Source of the DNA: Longimonas sp040409695
Lineage (GTDB): Bacteria > Bacteroidota > Rhodothermia > Rhodothermales > Salinibacteraceae
Assembly: GCF_040409695.1 (NCBI RefSeq)
Contig: NZ_JARWGJ010000127.1
Span: forward strand, 1-7,620
Length of the DNA: 7,620 nt
Direction of reading: 5' to 3'
How positions within the stretch are numbered: position 1 is the stretch's first letter; every line of letters starts with the position of its first letter. A program made the translations under genes and the position numbers. The notes under the pieces were generated by a model. That model did not search any database, was not told the DNA's origin, and saw only the letters and a program-made list of their open reading frames with translations. Of this stretch, positions 1 through 5,141 are shown piece by piece.

Positions 1-243
1 GATTTACCTTCTCGTCGTGGGATGTCCTGCGCACGCGTCTGGTACCGTAGAACCTGTTTGGGTTTTGGTTTGCGGGCGAGAGCGAGCGCCGCTGCGGCGC
101 AAATTGGACCCCGATAGAGGTTCGTAGCCGGGGCTACGGGTCGACATGAGGGCGCAAGCCCGACTGACGCCAGTACATCGGGGACAATTTGCACCAGGGG
201 CATGACTTCGGCCCCAGCCCAGCGGTGCACTACGCTACGTGCG
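1..243. other. Non-coding region downstream of the rhomboid gene
   Basis: No believable reading frame occurs here on either strand. The region is rich in inverted repeats: a GC-rich palindrome at 86-100 (GCGCCGC/GCGGCGC), the compound palindromic element annotated separately at 99-192, a hairpin with GGGGC at 197-201 and GCCCC at 211-215, and a weak 4-bp hairpin (GCAC 227-230, GTGC 239-242) directly after the rhomboid stop codon. None is followed by a T-run on the minus strand, so no intrinsic terminator is called for the purQ-rhomboid transcript. Confidence 0.6.
99..192. repeat. Palindromic multi-hairpin element (possible MITE/REP-like repeat or structured RNA)
   Basis: The ends form a long inverted repeat. 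GCAAATTG at 99-106 pairs with CAATTTGC at 185-192, and CCCCGAT at 109-115 pairs with ATCGGGG at 177-183, with only a small asymmetric internal loop between. That makes 15 base pairs. Inside are two more hairpins: CGTAGC (123-128) with GCTACG (133-138), and GGGC-GCAA-GCCC (150-161), a GNRA-type tetraloop on the plus strand, flanked by GTC (140-142) and GAC (166-168). The result is a branched cruciform or three-way junction of about 94 bp. No pairs are G-T, so the strand cannot be assigned. The shape suits a small non-autonomous repeat or a structured RNA. No known Rfam class was recognised, and only one copy is present in the window. Confidence 0.45.
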
Positions 244-897
244 CTATACCAATGTCATCATTGAGTCGATGAATGAAGACAGCGCGCGGCCGTCGAGCGC
301 AATGGTGACCAGTATCCCCGCGATGGCACCGCCGATGTGCGCTTCGTGTGCGATCCCGCCTGCCTGGTTCTCTCGCTGGTTCTTCTGGAACGCGTAGATC
401 GACCCAACAACGTATCCTACCGCAAACAGTACAGCTGGAATGGGCAGGATGAAGAAGAGGTAGAGCATCTCCAGCGGGAAGAACAGGCAGAAGCCAAATA
501 CCACGCCGCTTACCGCCCCCGATGCTCCAATTGCTGCATACTGGGGATCCGTATAATGGTAGGTGAAAGTGACGGTATGTGCCAGAATCTCACAGAGCAC
601 GTAGAGCATGAAGAACTCCAGCGATCCCAGTATGCCTTCGAGGATCGGCCCAAAGAAAAATAACGTGATCATATTCACTGCCAGGTGCGCCACGCTGCCG
701 TGCACGAATCCCGCAGTTAGGAAGCGGTAGTACTCATCATTTTCAAAGATCCGGTATGGCTGAAACGAAAGGGGTTCAAGAAGACGTGGGTTTACGTACA
801 GCACGTACCAGCTCACCGCGATATTGGCAATGAGCAGCGCCGTAGTTACAGGAACGTCGAACAGCGAGATGGGACCGTCGAAGGGCATTTCGACCAT
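244..897 (-). CDS. Rhomboid family intramembrane serine protease
   Basis: This is a polytopic membrane protein of 217 residues from the ATG at 897. Rhomboids cleave transmembrane segments of substrate proteins inside the membrane with a Ser-His dyad. In this numbering the GASG motif carries Ser126, the presumed nucleophile. AHIGG carries His187, the presumed base. The HLAVN motif (His71, Asn75) matches the HxxxN oxyanion motif of GlpG-type rhomboids. About six hydrophobic segments are visible, the first at residues 17-35 and the last containing the His. The frame is also open to a TTG at 912 that overlaps the purQ stop as TTGA, and another ATG lies at 888. The ATG at 897 was chosen because it is a standard start 11 nt after purQ and precedes all membrane segments. 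No Shine-Dalgarno sequence helps decide. It is probably co-transcribed with purQ, but the substrate is unknown and purine synthesis gives no clear functional link. Confidence 0.9.
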   Translation of the reverse strand: MVEMPFDGPISLFDVPVTTALLIANIAVSWYVLYVNPRLLEPLSFQPYRIFENDEYYRFLTAGFVHGSVAHLAVNMITLFFFGPILEGILGSLEFFMLYVLCEILAHTVTFTYHYTDPQYAAIGASGAVSGVVFGFCLFFPLEMLYLFFILPIPAVLFAVGYVVGSIYAFQKNQRENQAGGIAHEAHIGGAIAGILVTIALDGRALSSFIDSMMTLV

Positions 898-908
898 AAC
901 AATTGAGG

Positions 909-1622
909 TCAAGCTGTGGCAAAGGCTGCGTTGGATGCTGCTGCCTGTAGCGACTCAAACAGCGGCAGTCCATCATCAGACCCAAGGAGCATCTCAACAT
1001 GACGCTCTGGATGTGGCATAAGGCCCAGCACGTTGCGCGCCTCGTTGCAGATACCGGCGATGTTCTGCATCGACCCATTCGGATTCGCCTCCGGGTCTAC
1101 GCGTCCTTCGGCATCGGTGTATCGAAACACAACCTGGTTATTGGTCTCCAGCGCAGCCAGTGTGGCGTCATCGGCGACGTAGCGCCCTTCCCCATGGGCA
1201 ACCGGAAGAGAAAGCACACTTCCGGGCGCATATTGGCTTGTGAACGGGGTGTCGATGCGCTCTACCCGTACCGTGGTAGGCTTGCAGACAAACCGGAGCG
1301 ACTCGTTGCGCGCCAGCGTACCCGGAAGCAACCCGGCTTCGCAGAGCACTTGAAACCCGTTGCAGACCCCGAGCACGTAGCCGCCATCGTTTGCGAACGC
1401 GGTTACCGCCTCCATCACCGGCGAAAACCGGGCGATGGCTCCAGAGCGCAGGTAATCTCCGTATGAGAACCCACCTGGCAGAATGACTACGTCGAGATCA
1501 TCAAGGTCCTTACGCTGATGCCAGACAAACTCGGCGTCATCGCCAAGCACGTGTTTAACAGCGTGATAGGCATCGTGGTCGCAGTTGGATCCAGGGAATG
1601 TGACAATTCCGAAGCGGGCCAT
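909..1622 (-). CDS. purQ: Phosphoribosylformylglycinamidine synthase subunit PurQ (glutaminase)
   Basis: PurQ hydrolyses glutamine and passes ammonia to PurL, which converts FGAR to FGAM in de novo purine synthesis. The complex also needs PurS in organisms with split subunits. The 237-residue length is normal for stand-alone PurQ. From the ATG at 1622 the N-terminus contains the typical FPGSNCD signature, then PGGFSYGDYLR near residues 49-59. The nucleophile elbow GVCNGFQ has Cys87. The PHPE motif supplies His204 and Glu206 of the class I glutamine amidotransferase triad. A GTG lies two codons upstream (1628), but the ATG gives the usual family N-terminus. No Shine-Dalgarno sequence is visible. 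The long leader (1623-2041) contains short tandem duplications and a long hairpin of unknown role. purS and purL are not in the window, so the purine genes are probably dispersed. The rhomboid gene follows closely downstream. Confidence 0.97.
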   Translation of the reverse strand: MARFGIVTFPGSNCDHDAYHAVKHVLGDDAEFVWHQRKDLDDLDVVILPGGFSYGDYLRSGAIARFSPVMEAVTAFANDGGYVLGVCNGFQVLCEAGLLPGTLARNESLRFVCKPTTVRVERIDTPFTSQYAPGSVLSLPVAHGEGRYVADDATLAALETNNQVVFRYTDAEGRVDPEANPNGSMQNIAGICNEARNVLGLMPHPERHVEMLLGSDDGLPLFESLQAAASNAAFATA

Positions 1623-1639
1623 GGGCACGGGGGCGCGTA

Positions 1640-1661
1640 GGTAGAGAACAGGTAGAGAATA
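1640..1661. repeat. 11-bp tandem duplication in the purQ leader
   Basis: The unit GGTAGAGAACA (1640-1650) is followed directly by GGTAGAGAATA (1651-1661), with one C/T difference. It lies 18 bp upstream of the purQ ATG. It could be a slippage product or paired binding sites one helical turn apart. No function is shown. Confidence 0.75.
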
Positions 1662-1692
1662 GGACGATCACGGAAAAGCGCTCGCAAAGGTC

Positions 1693-1710
1693 GGCCTGTA
1701 AGGCCTGTAA
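1693..1710. repeat. 9-bp perfect tandem duplication in the purQ leader
   Basis: GGCCTGTAA occurs twice back to back (1693-1701 and 1702-1710), followed by a further G. This is the second of three short tandem duplications in this spacer. No function is shown. Confidence 0.75.
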
Positions 1711-1835
1711 GAAGCAGCTTGCAGAACGTCTCCGGGCGTACCTTGAGTTTGGGCAGTTGTAAGCGAGCTACAGCGGCAAAAAAAACAAACGATGCGAGGA
1801 CGTGCTATCCGACCGCACGCAGCCCACGACACATG

Positions 1836-1855
1836 TTCATATGCTTTCATATGCT
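1836..1855. repeat. 10-bp perfect tandem duplication containing CATATG palindromes
   Basis: TTCATATGCT occurs twice without gap (1836-1845, 1846-1855), which places two CATATG palindromes exactly 10 bp apart on the same helix face. A related CATG lies just upstream (1832-1835). This geometry would suit an operator, but simple slippage duplication is equally possible. Confidence 0.7.
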
Positions 1856-1887
1856 GCCTAATCCTTATCTAAGGTACACAATACGTA

Positions 1888-1946
1888 CAGAAGGATGCGC
1901 ACGCAGTGCCCGTGAAAACCTCATGAGCCTGCCACGCATCCTTCTG
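1888..1946 (-). other. Long imperfect hairpin between the acyl-CoA dehydrogenase gene and purQ
   Basis: A perfect 12-bp inverted repeat (CAGAAGGATGCG at 1888-1899, its complement at 1935-1946) encloses 35 nt. On the minus strand the interior can extend the rod. After a small internal loop, GCAG pairs with CTGC, then GCTC pairs with GGGC using one G-U wobble, then TGA pairs with TCA around a short loop. The wobble fits minus-strand RNA better than plus-strand RNA. The structure begins 95 nt after the acyl-CoA dehydrogenase stop and 265 nt before the purQ start. No U-run follows, so it is not a standard intrinsic terminator. It may be an mRNA 3'-end stabiliser, a small RNA, a leader element or a protein-binding site. 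Confidence 0.5.
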
Positions 1947-2041
1947 CGCGTTACCACCGCATGGTTTCGCCGTGTACCCTTACTGCCATGGCATCGTTAC
2001 CGATACCGTATCATTTGGCAACGTTGTACGCAGCGCGAGCG

Positions 2042-3580
2042 TTACGCATCCACAAAGTTCAGCCAACTGCTTTCATCATCATCGTAGGCATCAACCGCAA
2101 GCGGTTTTGTCTGTGTCTCGTATGAGCAGAGCAGACTGCGCACGTCTTGTACGAACACGTTGAGGGCGTTGGAGATCAGGTCGCTACGGAAGCCGCGATC
2201 GCCCAACTCAATAATGTATTCCATAACTGCTACGCGCCCGAGTGCACGCCCGAGTTCTACGCTCTTTCGCTGCGGCAACGTAGACGCATCCACGGCAAAG
2301 TCAAAGGCGCCGTCGAACCGGTCAGCGGCACGCTTCAGCGGAGCAAAGTCACTCATGAATGCACCGAGGTTCGACACCTTGGCGCGACGCATGTGCTTGA
2401 GCACCGTGTCGGTGATCTGCTGGTAGAGCACATCGTTCGAGCCCTCAAAGATCTGGAACGGACGGCTATCCACGGTGGCACGCCCGGCAGGATGGTCGAG
2501 CCGGTATCCCTGCCCGCCCGAGAGCTGCAAGAAGGACTGCGCAGCGTCCTGCATCAGGTCAGTGACGACGGCTTTGGTTGCGTTGGGACCGAGGTTGTCG
2601 GAGGCCATGTTGTTTTCGATGTGCGCGGTCTCGCTGGTATGCAGGCACATGGCCGAGCAGGCGGTGAAGGCAGCCTGGATCCACGACAGTCGCTTCTGAA
2701 CCTGATCGTGTTCGAAGAGCGACTTTGCGCCGACGTGCCGCTCTTTGCAGTGCGCGAGCGATTCGTCGAGAATCCGCTTCAGAAAGCCCATCCCCATGCC
2801 CGGAAACTCGATGCGGCTGCGGTGCAGCGTATCGAGCATCATTTTGATGCCCGTGCTTTCCGGTTCCAGCTTGTGCATGTGCGGAACCGTAAGATCCAGC
2901 TTGTTGCGCCCATAGGGAATAAGGTAGAGCCCCAGGTTCTCATAGATCTCCTCCACATCGACCATCTGCTCCGACTGGTTCATGTCGGCAATGAAGAAAT
3001 CGATGTCGCGGCTAAGCTGTCCGCTCGACGACTTACGACGTGCTGTGAGCAGCCAGAAGTCAGCCCACCCGGTCAGGCCGGCCCAGTGCTTGGTACCTTC
3101 GAGGTGATAGCCCTTCTCCGTTTCAACATACGACGTCTGCATGTTGAGAGCGTCTGTACCGTAGTCGGGCTCGGTGATCATGAGCCCGCCCATGTTTTTA
3201 TCTTTTAGAAAGCGCTCGAAGATCGGGCCTTTCACCTCTTCGTTAGCATACTTCGTGACGGGCTGCAGAAAGAGGGCGCCATTGATGCCGAAGGTGAGCG
3301 AAAGTGCGAGCGATTCGTACGAAGCGGCTGCAAGAATGGCCTGGCATTCGTGGACATGGCCGCCTCGCCCGCCGTATTCTTCAGGGATGAATGTTGCAAG
3401 CGGAGTCGCCGACTGCACTTCACGCATCATATAGGGCGGCAGACCACGGTTTATGCTCACCGTGTTGAAATCGCCCCGCTCACGGAATACCGTGCGGAGC
3501 TTCTCACGAAACGTATCAAGGAACGAGGAAAAGTCGACCGACGAGCGCACGTCGTCGGAAAGGTACGGGGCAATGCTCAT
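2042..3580 (-). CDS. Acyl-CoA dehydrogenase family protein (VLCAD-like motif, C-terminal extension)
   Basis: This flavoenzyme family introduces the alpha-beta double bond into acyl-CoA thioesters, using FAD and normally electron-transfer flavoprotein. Of 512 residues, about 15-130 form the N-terminal helical part. The barrel region has GLMITEPDYGTD (132-143) and GTKHWAG (162-168), the usual flavin/substrate segments. The C-terminal helical domain spans roughly 250-400 and has QLSGGQGY (352-359), then DSRPFQIFEGSND (371-383). Glu379 of the IFEG motif sits where the catalytic base lies in MCAD/VLCAD-type enzymes. The protein is longer than a typical enzyme of about 380 residues, with about 110 residues after the core, rich in predicted helix. 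The IFEGxND motif and the extension recall very-long-chain enzymes, but chain length is not provable here. The ATG at 3580 is the only sensible start. No Shine-Dalgarno sequence is seen. It is separated from ssb by a terminator, so it probably has its own promoter. Confidence 0.92.
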   Translation of the reverse strand: MSIAPYLSDDVRSSVDFSSFLDTFREKLRTVFRERGDFNTVSINRGLPPYMMREVQSATPLATFIPEEYGGRGGHVHECQAILAAASYESLALSLTFGINGALFLQPVTKYANEEVKGPIFERFLKDKNMGGLMITEPDYGTDALNMQTSYVETEKGYHLEGTKHWAGLTGWADFWLLTARRKSSSGQLSRDIDFFIADMNQSEQMVDVEEIYENLGLYLIPYGRNKLDLTVPHMHKLEPESTGIKMMLDTLHRSRIEFPGMGMGFLKRILDESLAHCKERHVGAKSLFEHDQVQKRLSWIQAAFTACSAMCLHTSETAHIENNMASDNLGPNATKAVVTDLMQDAAQSFLQLSGGQGYRLDHPAGRATVDSRPFQIFEGSNDVLYQQITDTVLKHMRRAKVSNLGAFMSDFAPLKRAADRFDGAFDFAVDASTLPQRKSVELGRALGRVAVMEYIIELGDRGFRSDLISNALNVFVQDVRSLLCSYETQTKPLAVDAYDDDESSWLNFVDA

Positions 3581-3664
3581 GGGTCGGAGCAGGCTGTTCT
3601 GAATATGGTACGTATGTGTAACGGTACAGCTAATCTCCTCGAAAGATCGCTAAACCGGGCCGTA

Positions 3665-3718
3665 ATAATCCACAAAGTCGAAATAATCTCTGTATAATCG
3701 ACGCCAGGCACTATAATC
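3665..3718. promoter_or_regulatory. Four ATAATC hexamers upstream of the acyl-CoA dehydrogenase gene
   Basis: ATAATC (GATTAT on the coding strand) occurs at 3665-3670, 3683-3688, 3694-3699 and 3713-3718. The steps are 18, 11 and 19 bp, in the 308-bp spacer between the dehydrogenase start and the ssb terminator. All four are in the same orientation. They start about 85 bp upstream of the ATG, where a promoter would be expected, so they are candidate binding sites for a fatty-acid or other regulator. Two are part of TATAAT on the plus strand, but no plus-strand gene follows. A minus-strand TTTG (3673-3676) could be a Bacteroidota-type -33 element, though the -7 match about 20 bp away is poor. 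Confidence 0.35.
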
Positions 3719-3740
3719 ACAGAAAGTGAAGAGCGCCCCC

Positions 3741-3776
3741 TACAACAAATATGGGGATGCCCGTACGGACACCCCC
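3741..3776 (-). terminator. Intrinsic terminator of the ssb operon
   Basis: On the minus strand, 113 nt after the ssb stop, a 10-bp stem (3776-3767 with 3762-3753) closes a GTAC tetraloop. It begins with four G-C pairs and contains two G-U wobbles that remain pairs only in minus-strand RNA. It is followed directly by ATATTTGTTGT, a U-rich tail. The wobble direction and the tail both mark it as ending ssb transcription. Confidence 0.8.
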
Positions 3777-3888
3777 ACATAGTACAGCCACACATGACTG
3801 CTCTATCGTTATTTTCAGGCACTGTTTGAAGGCTACTGCACATCAGCGGTGCTCGCTATTTGCCGACAAACCAGCACCCAAACCGGCT

Positions 3889-4413
3889 CTAAAACGGAAG
3901 GTCATCATCGGGCTCGAACGAGTCTCCTTGCTGCTGTTGACCGCCCCCGCCGCCTTGCTGCGATCCTTTGCGAGGCTGACGAGACTGGTCGAAACCGCCG
4001 GGCCCCTGGTCCTGGTTCATGCCGTCGCCACCGCCCCGACCACCGCGATTTTGACCTCGCCCTTGACGGGCACCCTGGCCGTCGCCGCTCAAGAAGACCA
4101 CCTCGCGCGCTTTCACCTCGGTGCTGTAGCGCTTGTTACCGTCTCGGTCTTCCCAGGAGCGCGTCTGCAGCGACCCTTCGACGTATATCTGTCGTCCCTT
4201 CGACAGATACTCGCCGCAGGTCTCGCCCAAGCGCGCCCAGGCAACCACATCGTGCCACTCAGTGGTGTCTACGCGCTCTCCATCCCGATTTGTGTATGAA
4301 TCGCTGGTGGCAATGCGCATGTTGCAGACCGCTGTGCCACTGTTCGTGTAGTTGAGCTCAGGGTCTTGCCCCAGATTGCCCACCAGAATCACCTTGTTGA
4401 CGCCGCGTGCCAT
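3889..4413 (-). CDS. ssb: Single-stranded DNA-binding protein (canonical C-terminal tip)
   Basis: SSB coats single-stranded DNA in replication, recombination and repair and recruits partner proteins through its C-terminal tip. The 174 residues divide into an OB fold (about 1-112), a disordered Gly/Gln/Arg/Asp-rich linker (113-165) and an acidic tip ending DDDLPF, matching the classical DDDIPF. Conserved aromatics include Trp53 in TEWH, Trp59 and Trp87 in RSWED. The ATG at 4413 gives the standard MARGVNKV start. A weak AAGG lies 8 nt upstream. The gene follows a paralog (4464-4928) by 50 nt with no terminator between and a strong one downstream, so the two are probably co-transcribed. The canonical tip and long linker suggest that this is the housekeeping SSB, which is inference. 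Confidence 0.96.
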   Translation of the reverse strand: MARGVNKVILVGNLGQDPELNYTNSGTAVCNMRIATSDSYTNRDGERVDTTEWHDVVAWARLGETCGEYLSKGRQIYVEGSLQTRSWEDRDGNKRYSTEVKAREVVFLSGDGQGARQGRGQNRGGRGGGDGMNQDQGPGGFDQSRQPRKGSQQGGGGGQQQQGDSFEPDDDLPF

Positions 4414-4463
4414 AATGTGTGCCTTGCTGTAAGTTACGTGTATTGTGAATGCTGCTCGCTTCG

Positions 4464-4928
4464 TTAAAACGGTATCCCGTCGCTGGGTTCAACCGGTATC
4501 GGCTCACCCTCCGAAGATTCATACGTGAACGCGGCCGGCGGTTCGTGAACAGCCTGTGCCTTCCGCGAGCCGTTCTGCCGATTCTGCTTTGCGCCGTTGC
4601 CATCAAGGAAGACGACGTCGCGCGCCTTCACCTCGGTGCGGTACTTCTTGTTGCCCTTGCTGTCTTCCCACGAGCGCGTCTGCAGGCTGCCCTCCAGATA
4701 CACCTGGCGCCCCTTGCCCAGATACTCGCTGCAGATCTCAGCCAGCCGCCCCCATACGACCACGTTATGCCACTCGGTCGTATCGACACGGCTTCCGCTG
4801 CGGTCAACATACGAATCATTGGTCGCAACAGAAAATGTGCTTACTGCTGTACCGGTGTTTGTGTACTTCAGCTCCGGGTCTTGCCCCAGGCGGCCGACTA
4901 ACACCACTTTGTTGATTCCACGTGCCAT
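4464..4928 (-). CDS. ssb: Single-stranded DNA-binding protein paralog with atypical C-terminal tip
   Basis: This 154-residue SSB aligns without gaps to its neighbour over residues 1-112, with 81 of 112 identical by hand count. It keeps Trp53, Trp59 and Trp87 and the segments DTTEWH and EGSLQTRSWED. The tail is quite different: a short linker lacking the Gly/Gln repeats, with several Pro and Glu, ending EPSDGIPF. The final Pro-Phe is kept, but the run of three Asp before it is reduced to one Asp plus an upstream Glu. The protein should bind DNA normally and may form mixed tetramers. Partner recruitment may be weaker or different. The gene is promoter-proximal in the pair and has the best Shine-Dalgarno-like sequence in the window (GGTGA, 6 nt before the ATG). 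An accessory role is plausible but unproven. Confidence 0.94.
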   Translation of the reverse strand: MARGINKVVLVGRLGQDPELKYTNTGTAVSTFSVATNDSYVDRSGSRVDTTEWHNVVVWGRLAEICSEYLGKGRQVYLEGSLQTRSWEDSKGNKKYRTEVKARDVVFLDGNGAKQNRQNGSRKAQAVHEPPAAFTYESSEGEPIPVEPSDGIPF

Positions 4929-4942
4929 AATGGTTCACCATT
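4929..4942 (-). promoter_or_regulatory. Ribosome-binding site of the upstream ssb gene inside a small inverted repeat
   Basis: Immediately before the ATG the coding strand reads AATGGTGAACCATT. GGTGA (4939-4935) is a Shine-Dalgarno-like match with 6 nt to the start. The arms AATGG and CCATT can pair across it as a 5-bp hairpin. It stands out because most other starts here have no such signal. The hairpin is weak, so a regulatory effect is only a possibility. Confidence 0.4.
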
Positions 4943-5082
4943 GGTCTGATAATGAAAGGTCCAAAATAACGCCTACGCCCAAGCACAGGCTATCTGGTAG
5001 ACACACCCCTTCACAGTAACGCAACGTAAAATAGCCCCGTAATGACCGTGTAGCGGTATATACCCTTTTGCATTCCACGCGC

Positions 5083-5108
5083 TGCACTGCTTTATTGCAC
5101 TGTTTTAT
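5083..5108. repeat. 13-bp tandem duplication upstream of the CoA-transferase
   Basis: TGCACTGCTTTAT (5083-5095) is followed directly by TGCACTGTTTTAT (5096-5108), with a single C/T difference. It ends 33 bp before the ATG, where it would overlap a promoter or 5' leader. Slippage duplication or a doubled binding site are both possible. Confidence 0.7.
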
Positions 5109-5141
5109 TCGAGTGCTCCTGCTCACTCATTCTTGCCCGTT

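Larger units (their letters stand above)
1623..2041. other. 419-bp intergenic region: purQ leader and tail of the acyl-CoA dehydrogenase gene
   Basis: No convincing gene is seen. The stretch contains three short tandem duplications (1640-1661, 1693-1710, 1836-1855), a long imperfect hairpin (1888-1946) and a smaller one (1990-2007). On the minus strand the smaller one reads GGTATCG-GTAA-CGATGCC, a 7-bp stem with one G-T wobble and a GNRA loop. An 8-A run at 1778-1785 is a T-run on the minus strand but has no adjacent stem. The promoter of purQ must lie here if purQ is not read through from upstream. I could not pick a -10/-35 pair, nor a good match to the Bacteroidota TTTG/TAnnTTTG promoter, with confidence. 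Confidence 0.6.
4929..5141. promoter_or_regulatory. Divergent promoter region between ssb and the CoA-transferase
   Basis: Two genes start away from each other across 213 bp, so both promoters must lie here. It is clearly more AT-rich than the flanking genes. Visible elements are the ribosome-binding-site palindrome (4929-4942), a perfect 10-bp palindrome GGTATATACC (5055-5064) and a 13-bp tandem duplication (5083-5108). No -35/-10 pair could be assigned on either strand with confidence, and a minus-strand TATTTTG is only an approximate Bacteroidota-type -7 box. Confidence 0.5.

Noticed and set aside
49..70. Sequence TAGAACCTGTTTGG followed by a T/G-rich stretch, resembling the end of an IS5-type insertion sequence
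   Set aside because: No matching inverted end and no transposase are in the window, and the resemblance is from memory only.
140..168. Hammerhead-like core (GACATGAG ... GAC) within the palindromic element
   Set aside because: The conserved CUGANGA and GAAA core elements are missing, so the resemblance is superficial.
1771..1815. Possible terminator: 8-A run (T-run on the minus strand) with a nearby CGTGC/GCACG stem
   Set aside because: The stem is only 5 bp and is separated from the T-run by about 11 nt, which does not fit an intrinsic terminator.
1719..2087. 122-codon plus-strand open frame across the purQ leader
   Set aside because: It is Arg/Ser/Tyr-rich with no domain, runs into the dehydrogenase gene antisense, crosses the tandem repeat and the hairpin, and has no start signal.
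2147..3208. 353-codon open frame on the plus strand opposite the acyl-CoA dehydrogenase gene
   Set aside because: It lies wholly inside a well-supported gene on the other strand, has no family motif, and is His/Arg/Val-rich as expected of an antisense shadow of GC-biased codons.
3693..3717. Two perfect plus-strand TATAAT boxes
   Set aside because: No -35 element lies at the right spacing, no plus-strand gene follows, and the boxes coincide with the ATAATC array in an AT-rich spacer.
3889..4928. Idea that the two ssb genes are one gene broken by a frameshift or an artefactual duplication
   Set aside because: Both are complete from MARG to a Pro-Phe end, differ at 31 of the first 112 residues, and have unrelated tails.
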